DNA from: Tetracentron sinense | Taxonomy: Eukaryota; Streptophyta; Magnoliopsida; Trochodendrales; Trochodendraceae | DNA length: 64,000 bases | Reading direction: 5' to 3' | Assembly: GCA_015143295.1 (NCBI GenBank) | Contig: CM026568.1 | Span: 36,216,441 to 36,280,440 of the forward strand | Shown here: positions 23,176-35,727 of the stretch, in pieces | Layout: each line of letters begins with the position of its first letter | Position numbering within the stretch: the stretch's first letter is position 1 | Made by a program: the position numbers and the translations under genes | Notes under the pieces: model-generated | What the model was told of the DNA's origin: nothing | The model's input: only the letters and a program-made list of their open reading frames with translations | The model's database searches: none

Positions 23176-23788
23176 CATATTTGTTTTCCAGCCGTGCTTG
23201 CTTTGAATGGATGCAGGTCTGTAGGTTTACAAAATTAGGGATTTCAAAAGGAAAAAAAAAAAACCCTACTAACCTGTAAGAGGAAGCGAAAATAGGGAGT
23301 TCTTCCCCTAAATAGATCATGAGTTTCAACCTAAATCCTTAATGTTTAATAGAAGATGTCCATATTAAAAAAAAAAAAAAAAGTTTAACAGAAGATTGCA
23401 TTCAAAGAGATCCTCTTCTACCAGTAAGTACCAAAATTAGGGATTTAAAAAAGAAAAAAAAAACCTACTAACCTGTAAGAGGAGGCGAAAATTGGGAGAT
23501 TTTCTTTTCATTGGGAAGCAGTGGTGGATCGGGGGTGCTTGATCTCGGTTCTATGTAGAAAGCAAAAGAAGAGAGAAGAAGAAGAGAGGGAAGATCGTTG
23601 CCTATTCTAGGCATTTCCATTTTTCAAAGCAAAAAAAAATTAATTTTTTTAACACAAAATAGTGTTAACGGTGGAATACAAACGTCCGTCGGAAATTTTG
23701 GTTCCCGCCCATACCGTGGCCACACGTCGCTCATCTAACCCACGCAAGAGGCCCGGCCTCTTGCGAGCACTAAAGGAAATCCGGTGCC
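23176..23788 (-). repeat. Right TIR of the MULE
   Basis: Inverted partner of 15731-16342. It ends ...GGAAATCCGGTGCC at 23788 and is followed by the target duplication GATTTGGTT. The transposase gene reads away from it, so it is the probable promoter. Confidence 0.9.
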
Positions 23789-23797
23789 GATTTGGTT

Positions 23798-24899
23798 CCG
23801 TTAAAGTGGCACCAGTTTGAATCTGTGACCTCAGTTGGTAGGCCACCTCACTGATTGATTGGTCTAAATGAACGAGGTGCTTCTAGAGATAGGATAGGAT
23901 AGGATTGGACTTGATGTCAGGACTTCTTGCTCACCGATTCCAAGCGGACCAAAATTAATTTTTGGGTAAAGATATGCAAAAACAAGAATATATATATATT
24001 TTTTTTTTTTAAAGAGGAGAAATTTATTTTGGGGGATCAAATCCAAACGACTAGTTGCATATCAGAAGATCTGTAAGGAAAAGGAGTTCATAGATTTTGT
24101 ACATAGATGCTGTGTCCACACCACAACCGTTACGAAGGTAGTGGGTAAGGGGACTTCACTTCAGCAACCTCAACCAGAATAATAACACCACACAGAAGAT
24201 TCCAGCAAAGATAACCAAACAAATCCACAACAGCATAACTAGTCAAATCAGCAGCGTCTGTAGTACACAACGACCTCTCCTTTACTTCTCAGCTAAATTG
24301 TTCTATCTATTATTACAGTACTAATAGATTAACTGTAACAATAAAATCATTTTATTGTGATTAATAATAAATATTACAATTTTAATTCTTCTAAGATTAA
24401 CCACCACAGCATCTTGGAATTTGTACCTGAGAATTTGGGAATCAAAAGCACACCAGCAAGGATCTACTAAAGATCTGGTTTTATTTTGGAGTTTAAATGT
24501 GATCCGGAAAATGGTTCAAGAGATGACCAGGAGCGGGTATTAATTACAAGAAAAGTGTAGTAGACATAAACGCCCTTCTTTTTGTCGGTTGTATATGTCC
24601 TTTTTGTTCCTCTTTCCTTGCTTTTTCCTTCAATTTTATTCACATTCAGAGGTTTGAGATGAGATGCCCACTCCACTGGATCTGATACTGAGTGATGAAG
24701 CATTGATTTCATGTGGGTTTCTTTCTCTGGTGCTGCTGCTTTTAATTCTCCTTACAAACTAAAAACAAATCCACAACATGAAATAAAGATTAGGCTAAGG
24801 AGAAGAAAAGCTATAGTATTTTAATATGCCTGGTTTTGTAGATGAGGCAGAGATTCAAAGGCTTACCAGATGTTTGTGGGACAACTTTTCACATTATTT
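23798..24899. other. Spacer between the MULE and the bHLH gene
   Basis: AT-rich, no gene seen. It should include the 3' untranslated region of the bHLH gene just below 24900. Confidence 0.5.
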
Positions 24900-26624
24900 T
24901 TACTGGAAAGAACACAAGTTGTTGAACTCAGATGGAGTGATGAACTTCTGTCTCTGGTCATCCACACCCCATAATAGATTTCCATTATTCTGGAAAACGA
25001 TATATTGTCAAAGTTATGAGATGGGTTTTTCTTATTTATTTTTCTTTTAATGTTTTAAGCCTGGAGGTGTAGGAGCCAAATGGCTATTCTTGTAATACCT
25101 GAGAGAAGGGATTGGGTATCTGCCCCTGTCGAAGTAAAATGGAAGCTGAAGTACTGTCCAGAAGAGGATGGTTATGTGTTATGGTGAAGGTGGTGGTTGT
25201 ACCAGCATAAGCTGTGGGCTGGGTGAGACTGGATTGCTGCAGATCATGGCAATAGAGTGATGTCAAACTACTCAGTTTCTAAAATTTCATGTCAGAAACA
25301 AAGAACTAATCCATCACCTTCAATGAAGAAACATGATATAAAAGCATAGATAGATTTCCTGCTGGATTTATACCTCTGGTTTAACCATAAATGGATCTAA
25401 GTCCTCTTCAAAGTCATAGAGTATTGGATTCATGGAAGCAAGCTTAATTGAGAGGAACTGAAAATCGGAAAGTACCCATGCATGGTTTAGTTAAATCGAT
25501 CTCATCTGAAGAAAGACAAAAAAGTAAAGGAAGTCATTAATCTAATCTTTGTTTTTGAATTATTACCTCTACTTGATTCTGTAGGGACTGAACATAGTTG
25601 ATTATTTCATCCAACATAAGGGCCTTGCCAGTAATCTATTATAAATTGATCCACATGAAACTGTCAGAAAATTCTCCCAAGGAAGATGACAGCTTAAGAA
25701 AAAAAAAATGAAAACTAAGAACTGAATTCCACTGGCCAAAAAATGAAAATAGAAAGAGCTGAATCCCACCTTGTCACAACCAGGAACAAGACCTTGCAAT
25801 AGCTTCATCCTCTCACTGATTTTCTCTCTTCTTACCTGAAAACCCATTTAGAAGAATGATAATTAAGAGAGAGAAAAGGAGGGTATGATAGGAACTTGAT
25901 TCTCTTTCTTGGCGAGGATGACAGAAACTTGGATTTTTGTCCTTAGGGTTATAATAGGAACTTGGTGATTGTAATGAGAAACTGGGTTTCATAAAGGGTT
26001 GTATTAAATTAAGTACCCTTTCAGCAAGGCTGTGGCTGTCTGTTGCTTGACCTCTTCTTGCTCTTACATGAACGTAGTCAGTTGGGTCAGCTTTGAGCTT
26101 CCTTTCTTCTGTATCTTTCAAGGTACCATTGCATTTCTTTTGCTTCTTTCCTTTGCCTTCTCTTGCACGCTAATGAAATGAGAAGATCAAAAACTGAACA
26201 AGGAAGCTCTCAGTTCGGAGAACAAATTCAAGCTGAATTACGAGTGGTTTACCTTAGATTGAGCAGAATTCAAGCAAGAACCATCTGCCTTCTTTCTCTT
26301 CTTCTCCCTTTGCGTCACTTCCTGAGTGACTTGATCACCAGTTTCAAGCTCCACAACCATGGATGAGGAATCTGTACTCTGTTTCTCGGTCACAGAAGGT
26401 TCATCATCACTGTTAGGGGCCTTTATGCTGTTGTCCAGACAGCTACTTTCATTGATTCTAACATCAAATGAAAGCTCGTGAAGAGGCTCAGATGGGTAGA
26501 AAGGAGAAAAATAGGTGTTGTTGATGTTTCCTTCCTCCAATAAGCCAGACATCTTAATGGGAGTGCTTGGCAAGAAAACTGGGTCAAGGAAAAAAGAGGG
26601 GTGTTGGTACGAAAAAGCTGCCAT
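24900..26624 (-). CDS. bHLH transcription factor, BEE/HBI1/CIB-like
   Basis: Seven exons in phase: 26624-26253, 26169-26017, 25835-25770, 25635-25567, 25457-25374, 25278-25099, 24989-24900. They total 337 residues, with GT..AG at each intron. The bHLH domain starts near residue 168: H170, E174 and R178 (HSLAERVRR) are the His-Glu-Arg triad for G-box binding. It continues through [18 protein letters not shown] and [19 protein letters not shown] (helix 2). The Lys/Arg-rich stretch before the domain, [20 protein letters not shown], and the tail [10 protein letters not shown] are typical of the BEE/HBI1/CIB subgroup, which in Arabidopsis links brassinosteroid and light signals to cell elongation and flowering. 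It acts in the nucleus as a dimer. I chose Met at 26624 (MAAFSYQ, the usual family start) over an in-frame Met at 26657. The last 29 codons lie in a separate exon that is easy to miss. Confidence 0.9.
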
Positions 26625-26744
26625 TTGAGAGCTTGGAATTAAATTTGAAGTAGTCAAGAAAACGAGAGGAGAGGGAATTGATACTTGATTGAGGTAGAAG
26701 AAGCAGTCGAGGAAGGTGGGTCTGAGACAAACAAGAAGCCAGGC

Positions 26745-26751
26745 TTATATA
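26745..26751 (-). promoter_or_regulatory. TATA box of the bHLH gene
   Basis: TATATAA on the minus strand, about 120 bp before the chosen start codon. An AG/CT repeat (26760-26775) lies just upstream, as often seen in plant core promoters. Confidence 0.6.
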
Positions 26752-26775
26752 AAGATCAAAAGAGAGAGAGAGAGC

Positions 26776-29700
26776 TGGAAGGTGGGGTTATTTACTAAAG
26801 ATCCCAACTTATACCTAGACAAGTCTCTATTCATTACCTTTGGAATAGGCACTACTTTTGGAGGTAGGTAAAAGATTATGAGATTATACTGTATCTTTTC
26901 TTTCCTTGAAGCTCTTCTTAGTTCTTATTGGTAATTCTAATCCACCATTATGCTTTTGTTTAATTAACCCACAATAAGAGAAGGGCTCTCCTTTCTTTGC
27001 TCATTAAGGATATAATTCAGGAATTGTCACATAGTAAAACAAGATGTCTAACATATGAGTTACACATGCGGGTTAAACGCGTTTTGGTGCCACCTGTTAT
27101 GCATTATGCACCAATAAATGATTACTTTGGTGAAAAAATAATGCCAAAAAAAGGGAGAATCTTAACCATTAAAACTCAAGGGCTTCTCATCATGGGCTTT
27201 GTGGCCAGGACCATATAGCTCATAAAGGAAAACAATGGATGCAGGCCCATGATATCAAAATCGAGCAATTCGGAATCTTATACCAAAGCTTTTATTTTCC
27301 GAGTTCCACTCTTACGAGTTAAGATAGAGTGTGTGTGATGCATATACCCTACTTGCTGCACAATAATAGCAGTCTATTAGCGCAGAGATGTGTTCCAATC
27401 CATGCCTAATCGCCTTGTAAGCACTCCTGTGGGGGACAAAAAAATGATTTTTTTTGGAAAAAAAATACTCTCCATGCGTCATTCAAATATTATCTGCAAG
27501 TATCTTTTTTTTTTTCATTTTCTTTTTTTCCTTTTTTGGGGCACTTATCTGCTAAGTCTTGTTTGAACATAAAGGGGAACAACTGTTGTTGGTATGGGAA
27601 GTTTTAGAGGAAATAGCCTAATGGATCACGCGACATGTGCTTTTCCCAGTTTCCACGAACTAGATAACTCACCAGTACCCTAATGCTTTTACCGGTGATT
27701 TGTTGGCCAGTGGATGTGTCATGTCAATTAAGGCGATTGCTGCCAACATCCCCTTGAACTGGAATTAAAATGAACTTTCCTACTTCTTTCAATGGGAAAA
27801 GGGTACTCATCAAGGAGGAAAAGTTCTGTTTCTCCCTGTTTGGTTGCTGAGGAATGGTGAATTTACTTTTGGAGCCACCCGAGCTCGGGTTAAAAGAGAT
27901 TTAGCAAAACATAAAAATACCCTTACTTTATATGACTATTTAACAAAACACTGCAATTTAGGGTGTTTTAGAAAAAACCCGGTTCATATTTAAATCTTGA
28001 GGAATGCTAGCCCTAGTCCTAGACTTACAACTGTGATAACAACAATTGTTGCTACATTTTTATGTTACATTGAGAAGGGTACAAACCATAACTTACCCTT
28101 CCGAAATTTTTTGTTTTTTCAACCTGTCAAAGACTCAAAGGGGTAGCAATGTCAAGCGTTTCTGCAATGTGAGTTTAGAAAAAAAAAAAACTAAATTCAC
28201 TCCTAAACTCTTAGAAAAAAAAAATGCAATTAAGTTCAGAGTTATTTAAGTAAAAATTAAAAGAAAAATAATCACCTCCACAGTTGGTGACGCGAAGAGA
28301 GGCATCTTGGCTCTCTTTTTCTTGGCACATGTTCTCCTTTTAACTATGATTATGATTCACTCACCCTGAGAATTCACCCATCTACCCTTAGTTTTTAGAA
28401 AAATGAAAAAATTTAATCACATGATTAAAAAAATTTAACTCAAGTTGATGACAGTTGAAGGGACAGCTTTGTGAGAGTGAGGAGCCTCACCGATTGAGCG
28501 AACTATTGCTCAAATTAAAATTTTCTCTACTTTTTTTTTCAGTCTTCTCCTCTCTCCTCTCTCCTCTCTCCTCTCTTGGGAATAATACAGACCTTAGTAA
28601 AAAAAAAAAAAAGAGGAGAAGGTAAAGAAAGAAAGAGAGTAAATAGACATATTTTTGTCTCTTCCTCTCCGTGTTACACAATGGCTATAATTAGATATAG
28701 GTGTTTCAGCTATGCAGTCACCGACCTTTGAAATCCTTCGGTTATCTGTAATATGGAAAAAATAAAAATTATAAATCATCTGCTACTGTTGCTAAAATCC
28801 TCGAATAAATCAATACAAGCTAAGGTCGTTGATGCTTTGATAGACTCTATCTCGTTTGATGTATACATGTTGCTAAAACAAAACCATCACCATACATCAA
28901 AATCAAATGCTATTTGACTGTTGAGCAAAGGTAATTATTATGACATCAAAGTCGTTATTTGTAACATAGATGATTCCTCGTTTTGACTTTGATTCCATCT
29001 CCGTAAAAAGAGAGTGACCCTTATTTAATGGCGAACCTCGTGGCTATGTTTGCGCCCACCGAGAGATAGAGAGAGAGGCGCCGGCGGCGGAGGCAGTACC
29101 ATTTCTTTTTACTCTTTTACATTTTGAATTTTATGTTCGCTTTCTAGATTTCCCTCCGCCTATAAGGACATGGGATCACAGACAATTGCAATATTGAAGT
29201 GAATTCAATTTTATATGTGTCAGATTTTGATTAGAAGAGGAAAAAAATTCTAAAAATTTGAATTTCTCACTTTTTTGTTTTATCCGATCAAAATCTGTCA
29301 TATATGCAATTTAATTCAGATTCGTACACGGGAGTCTGTGACCGAACATAAGGTACCCTTTCAAGAAGGAGCTCAGATATTGACTATAGAAACGAGTTGG
29401 ATCTCTTAAGCCTTGAAGTAAGGTCCAGTCTCGGAACTGCCAGACCCGGCCCATTTCATTCATTGACTCTCACAAATTGGATTTAAATACGCGTCTCCGC
29501 TTTACATGTAGGGCCTTTTAAATACAAATACTAATTTCGTTTGATACAAGTGGAAGTTAATCTTGTTCATGTTGACGAGCTCACAGTATTTGCATAATTG
29601 TACAAGAGATCTTGACCCTTAAACACTCCGGTCAGGGAAGAAGAATATCGAGGATTTGGTTCCCTCTTTGCTGTCTAACATTTTGACACTCCGACCGACT

Positions 29701-31760
29701 TGCAACATCTTAATCAAAATACAAGATCTTTTGAATACTTCTATTTGTGGTTTTTCCATGATCAGACCCGTTCACAACTGATTTTCAAACCTTTCGGATT
29801 CCTTTTATATACCTTGGACTCTTTCTTAGTACTCTGGCAAGCTCATTTTTAATTTTTTAATTTTTTTTGTGTGGTAAAAGTATTAATACACAACTCACAT
29901 ACACAGGCTAACCATACATACACACGCGGTCCACACACAAGATTGAAATTTAGCGATTGAAAATTAATTGACTGATTACACAAATACTTAATACCTTGAG
30001 TTACTCACTTTAACGACGGAAACTTAATTTTATTTTACCAATACTTAAGAACACTTCTACGTCAAATTTGGGAAATGCTTAGCCTTAGTTATTTAAAACA
30101 ATCTCTTTCAAAGAGAATGACACATTGGTTTTGCTTTTACCAATTACTTGTGTAATTAGTTAAAGCAACAATTAATCACCTCCCAAAGAGCTGGCCTGTG
30201 ATATTGTTACAAATAATGGTAAAAACAACACAACATGTCATTCTCTTTAAGAAAATTTATTTTTTGAGCGATTAAGGCAACCATTTCCCATGAGTGGGTA
30301 TTCAATGAAGGGAAATAATTAAGGAACCCGTGGATTTCCTAACCTAAGGCATCCACCATTGGTGAGCATTTAAGGGGGGGGGTGGGGCATCCACCAATAG
30401 GTGGATGCCTTAGGTTAAGAAATGGAATGGAATCCATGGGTCCGCCTATCACTGTTCATGAAGGGAACTGTTTATCTGCTTTGCTAGCTATTACTTATAA
30501 TTGACCATTGTTAGCACAACACTTTCAAGAACACATTTTACTGGCTCCCTTCCAAGTGTGACATATTAATAGTGTTTGGACACGCCACATTGGTCCCACA
30601 CCACGCCTATTTGACTTAGAGTATTGAATTTAATTTGGGATAGAAGTAAATATGAAGAATCCTAAAATCATGGGTAACTGTCTTATATTTTGGGGACACT
30701 GTCTACATTCTACATATGCCAACCTCAAGTATTTCGAATGAGGCATTGATAATGATGATATCTACATTCCACATATACAATGTACCACGTGGTGATCTTT
30801 GACGTGTAAAATGCAATTTTGACATGGAAAATGCTAGTGATTTAAAGGTCGCGAAATTAAGTAATTTGAGAAACTACAAATTGAAGATCATTGAAGGAAG
30901 GACAAAAAAAACACACACACACAAAAAGAAAAGACACAACTTGTAAAGAGGAACCATGAACATGATGACTGATAAAAAAACATCTTAGTTTTGCAAGTTC
31001 CTAAATGAACAGATATTATAGCAAGGATTTGGATTTTCTTTAGTTGATAAGGTTCCTATCCTAAACACCTGCCTTTTCATTTTCACCATTGTCCTTTGAG
31101 AAACAAGAAAAAGAGAATCACCTATTACGAGAACTTGTTGAAGAAAGGTTCTTATCTTAATCGTAATAAGTCAAAAAGGAAGAGAAGCGATCAACAACAC
31201 TATTAAAACAGACAATCAAGTGACTACACATTCAACTAATAGTACATTGCTCTCCGTATCGACACTTTATTAGATAAAGCCATTCGACTATATGCGCGTG
31301 CGCGCACGCCTATATCACAAAATATGTGGTTTAGGATCCCACATAAGGCTCGCCCGTGGCCCACGGGCAAGCCTTTTCCAGCAAGTCCACATCTACATCT
31401 ACATCTACATTCGACCGTACCACTCATCTAAACTACTGCGTTCTAAAGAAAATTTCAATTAGTTATTCACATTGGTGTGTTTCCTCTTTTAAGAAGGAGG
31501 ATGAGAGAAAATTGATTGTCCTGAGCTAGATAGTCTAGTAGTGTTTGGTATAAGTTCCCTTATAGCATGGCAGCCTTAGAATCGCAAAGTTAAATGCAAG
31601 TGCATCTTCTATTTAGAAGAAAAAAAAACTAAGTTGGGGGTGACAGTATTATTTGAAGTACATTTTAAAGGTTTGTTTTAACTTTGAATTTTTTCAAAGT
31701 TACCCTCTTCAAAAATCTGCTAGGTCGTGTGGTGCTTGTGTTTTACATGGGCAGATTCTG
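26776..31760. other. About 5 kb without a gene
   Basis: No coding region supported. 28265-28485 is related to segments upstream of both phosphate carrier genes (about 53655-53890 and 59955-60185), so it is a shared MITE-like repeat. A 7-bp CTCTCCT tandem repeat lies at about 28549-28578. The text near 29601-29665 resembles the MULE flank at 15623-15690. A foldback lies at 30325-30445. An alternating GCGCGTGCGCGCACGC tract lies near 31291, and three CATCTA units at 31389-31410. Confidence 0.5.
30325..30445. repeat. Small foldback element
   Basis: The arms TAACCTAAGGCATCCACC..ATTGGTG and CACCAATAGGTGGATGCC.TAGGTTA pair around a G-rich loop. Outer arms ACCCGTGGATT and AATCCATGGGT extend the pairing. 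It looks like a tiny MITE or a decayed inverted repeat. No target duplication was recognised. Confidence 0.6.
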
Positions 31761-31930
31761 ATTCCACCAGATCATATTGGGTTTGGAGACAGTTCGATTG
31801 GGCTTAATTTCAGAAAAAGCCCACTTTTGCAATATAGGGTCTGGGCCTGGGCCTGGGCCTGGGCCAAACATTCAGAGCATTCGAAAGGTGCAGAGGCCCA
31901 AATCACTTAAAATCAATCACCGAAGATTCA
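31761..31930 (+). promoter_or_regulatory. Site II-type promoter motifs upstream of the polymerase gene
   Basis: Several TGGGCY/RGCCCA motifs cluster here: GATTGGGCTTAA, AAAGCCCAC, a run of four GGGCCT-type units (CTGGGCCTGGGCC) around 31843-31865, and GAGGCCCAAATC. Site II clusters are common in plant housekeeping promoters for organelle and RNA-handling proteins. No TATA box was seen. Confidence 0.5.
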
Positions 31931-31966
31931 GAGGCCGATATTTTTTCAGATAGAATTCCATGGAAA

Positions 31967-32038
31967 ATGGCTACAGCAACAAAGGCCACCGAATTAGGGC
32001 AAGGATCAAATTGCCGCCGTTTATTTCCTCTGTCATGA
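31967..32038 (+). CDS. Possible 23-residue upstream ORF
   Basis: ATG at 31967, stop TGA at 32036-32038, 23 bp before the main start of the polymerase gene. A second upstream ATG at 32040 (good +4 G) opens an out-of-frame reading that overlaps the main start and ends in exon 2. If the transcript begins upstream of 31967, these would lower translation of the main frame. If it begins after 32042, they are irrelevant. Confidence 0.3.
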   Translation: MATATKATELGQGSNCRRLFPLS

Positions 32039-32061
32039 CATGGTGAAGCTCCGACCGATTA

Positions 32062-35000
32062 ATGGCGATTGCAGGGTTGGGATTTGCGAGCAGAAGCCAT
32101 TTCCCTTTCCGTCCTCCTCTGGTTTACTGCATTCGAAAGGTTTCTTGTTTTCAGAAACCATGGATTCTTAGACATCTTCGCAAGGCGGATTTGAGCTCTC
32201 TGTTTCAGCCATTATTTTATATTCTGTTCTTTGCAGGTTCGACATAGCCGCTCTGTTGCAGTTGAAACACTCGTTGAACCAGATGGTCTAATCAAGGACG
32301 AAGGTCATAATCCGGTTTCTTCTCGTGAAAGAGGTCAGTGAAGTGCTTTACTGTTTAGAACTAGGGTTTTCTACTTTGAATTTTTCATTTGAAGTTCGAG
32401 AGCTGTATATTGTTTTCTCGTACTCTGATAGCTTTGATTTTTATTTATTTTTATTCTTTTTTCTATCCGCTGTGTAGTGGATAATAGCGATCGCAAGGCA
32501 CCTGATTGGAAGAAGTTGAGTTCTAAAGATCTTGGAATTACTACGTCGATGATTGCAAAGCCAACGAGATTGGTTCTAAATGGATTAAGGAAGAAGGGTA
32601 TATAGTCTTCTTTTCGTATTAAGCATATAATTGATTTTGGAAGACTCTGTAACTTGGAATCGAATTTCAGGTCTTGCAAGAAAATCACTTCCAAGTTCCA
32701 ACCTACAGAAACTATCAGAAATCAAATTTGAAACAGTTGATGCCGAGTACTTAATTTACCATCTGTAATGACAGGGTGTTGCGAACAAGTCACAATAACT
32801 ATTAAATTTGAAGAGAGTATCCACCTGGAGCTAATTGAAAATAACTAGTGTGTTTTGGATAATTCGATTTTTCATTCATCTTCATGTTTTGCTGTGTTGC
32901 GTGCATTTTTTGATTTGTGGTGTCTGAAAATGATCATTTCTTTATCCTGTAGGATATGACGTCTACCTTGTTGGAGGTTGTGTACGCGATCTTATCCTGA
33001 AGAGAACTCCAAAAGACTTTGATATTATAACTTCAGCTGAACTTAAAGAGGTTTTTTTCTTACTTTCTCTTTTCATGTTCTATTTAGATAACTGTCATGT
33101 TATGTTCAATTTGAACTTGATATATGGTGTTACCATAATGTAGGAATGTGCATGGGTTAGTTATTAAGATACTAAATGGCGTGGGTATCTCTTTAACTCA
33201 CAACTTTCCATATACATTTTTTTTTGTGTGCACACTCACGGTAGTTGCTGCACTGGATTATTGGCATTTTTATTCATTTCTTGCTAATTTATATGTGGCG
33301 CCATTTGGTAGATTATCATCTTTGAGTACGTTAACCTTGAATTAGTGTTTGAAAATCCAAAGCAATTTGAAACTTCTTAAGGTAGCCTTTTGAATTTTTG
33401 AGTTTGGCTCTAATAAGTTGGTCACAAAGATAAGGAATTGGGAGGTGCAACTACGGAGTTCTATGACTCTTGTACAAAGAATATCTATCGTATAGACCTT
33501 CACTGGATGAACTACCTTTTAAGAGTATCAATGCAGAGATGAGTAGCCAATTGAAAAGATTGTTCTCAGAATTGAAAATTTTGTTCATGATCTTAGGTAT
33601 GGAGGGGGATAAAGCCCCTGTACCAGATGGTTCTACCATCAAATTCTGCAAGAAGTGTTGGCCTATAATTGAGCAAGATTTGACGAATGTTTTTCACAAA
33701 TTCTTCCAGACCAATTCATTTGACTAGGTGCTAAATTGTTCTTTCATTGTCTTCATTTCTTAGTTGTTTGGGGCCCTCGACATTCGAGACTTTAGACCTA
33801 TCAGCCTTCTTGGTAGCGTGTATAAGTTCCTCTCGAAGTGTTAACAGTTGGGCTTAGCCGGGTGATTGGGCATGTTATCTCCCCAAAGCAGAGCACTTTT
33901 GTGGGGGGAGGAAAATTCTGGATGGGATCTTAATAGCCAATGAAGTGGTGGATGAGCAATTAAAGAAGGGTGATTCAGGCATCATTTGCAAGATAGATAT
34001 GGAAAAAGTGTGATCATGTGAATTGGAGATTTTTGATTATACCCTTTGTCGTATGGGTTTTGGACCCAAGTGGCACACTTGGATGAGGTGGTGTTATTCT
34101 TCTCCCTCTTTTTCAGTGCTTATTAATGAATCTCCTTATGGATTTTTTAAAAGTTCAAGGGGTTTGCGCCAAGGAGATCCATTATGTCCTCTTCTTTTTA
34201 TAATGGTTACCGAAACGCTTAGTAGGATGATTCGGAGGGCATCAGAGTCGGTGTGGGAAGGATTTGTGGTGGGTAGCCCTCAAGTTAAGATATCTCATCT
34301 CCAATTTGCGGATGATATTTTGCTATTTTGTGGAGCTTCAGCTAGGCATCTTGTTCATATTCATTATCTTTTTAGATGCTTTGAAGCAGTCTCCGGTTTG
34401 AAAATTAATTTTTAGTAGAGTTTGATCTTTGTTGTAGGGGAGGTTTCTAACCTGAAGGTTTTGGCTAATTGTCTAGGTTGTAAGACCGGTATGCTTCCAA
34501 CTAGGTATTTAGGCTTACATTTGGGGGCGTCTTTCAAATCTAAGTCGGTCTGGGAGCCGATAATTGAGAGATTTCACAGGAGACCATTGGGTTGGAAATC
34601 TTCATTCCTTTCAAAAGGAGGTAGGCTCACCTTATTGAAGAGTACCTTATGTAGCATTCCGACCTTTTGCCTATCCCTATTTAGCATTTCTGCTTCCATT
34701 GTCTCTAAATTGGAAAGTCTCAAACGGGATTTCCTATGGAATGAGAAGGTAGTGTTCAAGAAATATCATCTAGTGAGGTGGAAGTCGGTTTGTCGGCCTA
34801 AAGAAAGTGGGTGGCTCAATGTATGGCCAGTCAAGACAGTTACTAAGGCTTTGTTGGGCAAATGACTTCGGTGTTTTGGGGTAGAGAGTGTGACAGTTTG
34901 TGGAGAGCGATTATTGTGGCCCGTCATGGGCGTAGAGACCGCCTAGGGGCCCTCATGGGGTAGGTCTTTGGAAAGGTATCGTGATGGGTTGGGAAGATTT

Positions 35001-35696
35001 TGTAAAGCATAGTCGTCTTGTGATTGGTGATGGTGCAGAGGTCAAGTTTTGGTTTGATCTTTGGTGCGGACCTTCGCCCTTGAAACAAGAGTTCAAAACA
35101 TTTTTCTCGATTTCCTTAGATCAATTCGCGTCAGTTGCTGATATTTATGATAGGAGAGCGGGTGTTGTGGTCTTGAGCCCTAGGTTTAAGCGGTCGTTGA
35201 ACGACTAGGAGGTGCAGGAATTTGCTAGCTTTATGTCCAGGTTAGAATCTGTGCATATTGTTGTGTCCTTGAGGGCAAGGTTCTAAATGTCGATATCGTT
35301 CGACATGTCGGAGCCGCAGAAAAAAGATATATATATCGGAAGATATATCGTTTATCGGTGATTTTTAGAAAAATGACAAAAAAATGAGAAAAAGATGGAA
35401 TTTTGCAGTGAAACTTCAGGAAATATTAAAATAGATGTTAATACACCTTTTAGAATAAAAACATTTTAAAAAATAATAATATATATAAGAGATACAATGA
35501 GAAGAGAGTAAAGATATGCGCTGACGAGTGACGATAATATATGATTGATTGATGTTTCATTAATTTCTCAATCAATCATAAATTAATAATTTATATGATT
35601 CAGAATAATACAAACATACATTAAATTGAGTGTATAATAAATCAATATTAATTTTTGTCATATAATATAATTTCTTATAATGCACAATATTTTTAG

Positions 35697-35727
<31 letters not shown>

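Larger units (their letters stand above)
15731..23788. mobile_element. Autonomous-type Mutator-like element with long TIRs, FAR1-class transposase and captured exons
   Basis: 8058 bp. Left TIR 15731-16342 and right TIR 23176-23788 are inverted copies with few differences, both starting GGCACCGGATTTCC. Target duplications are a worn 9-bp pair: AATTGCGTT (15722-15730) and GATTTGGTT (23789-23797), 6 of 9 equal. The uninterrupted duplicate at 15666-15674 reads GATTTCGTT. Inside, a FAR1-type transposase gene runs leftward from the right TIR. A GRF zinc-finger gene, now broken, runs rightward from the left TIR, giving a convergent pair like mudrA/mudrB of MuDR. Next to the left TIR lie exon fragments of a phosphohexomutase and a MATE transporter. 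The transposase frame is open with its DDE triad, so the copy may still be able to supply transposase. Confidence 0.9.

Noticed and set aside
26625..26657. In-frame upstream ATG of the bHLH gene
   Set aside because: The 11 extra residues do not look like the family start; MAAFSYQ at 26624 is the usual N-terminus.
34023..34865. Open reverse transcriptase frames as a live gene
   Set aside because: They are separated by stops and shifts and cut off by the hAT element; the LINE is dead.
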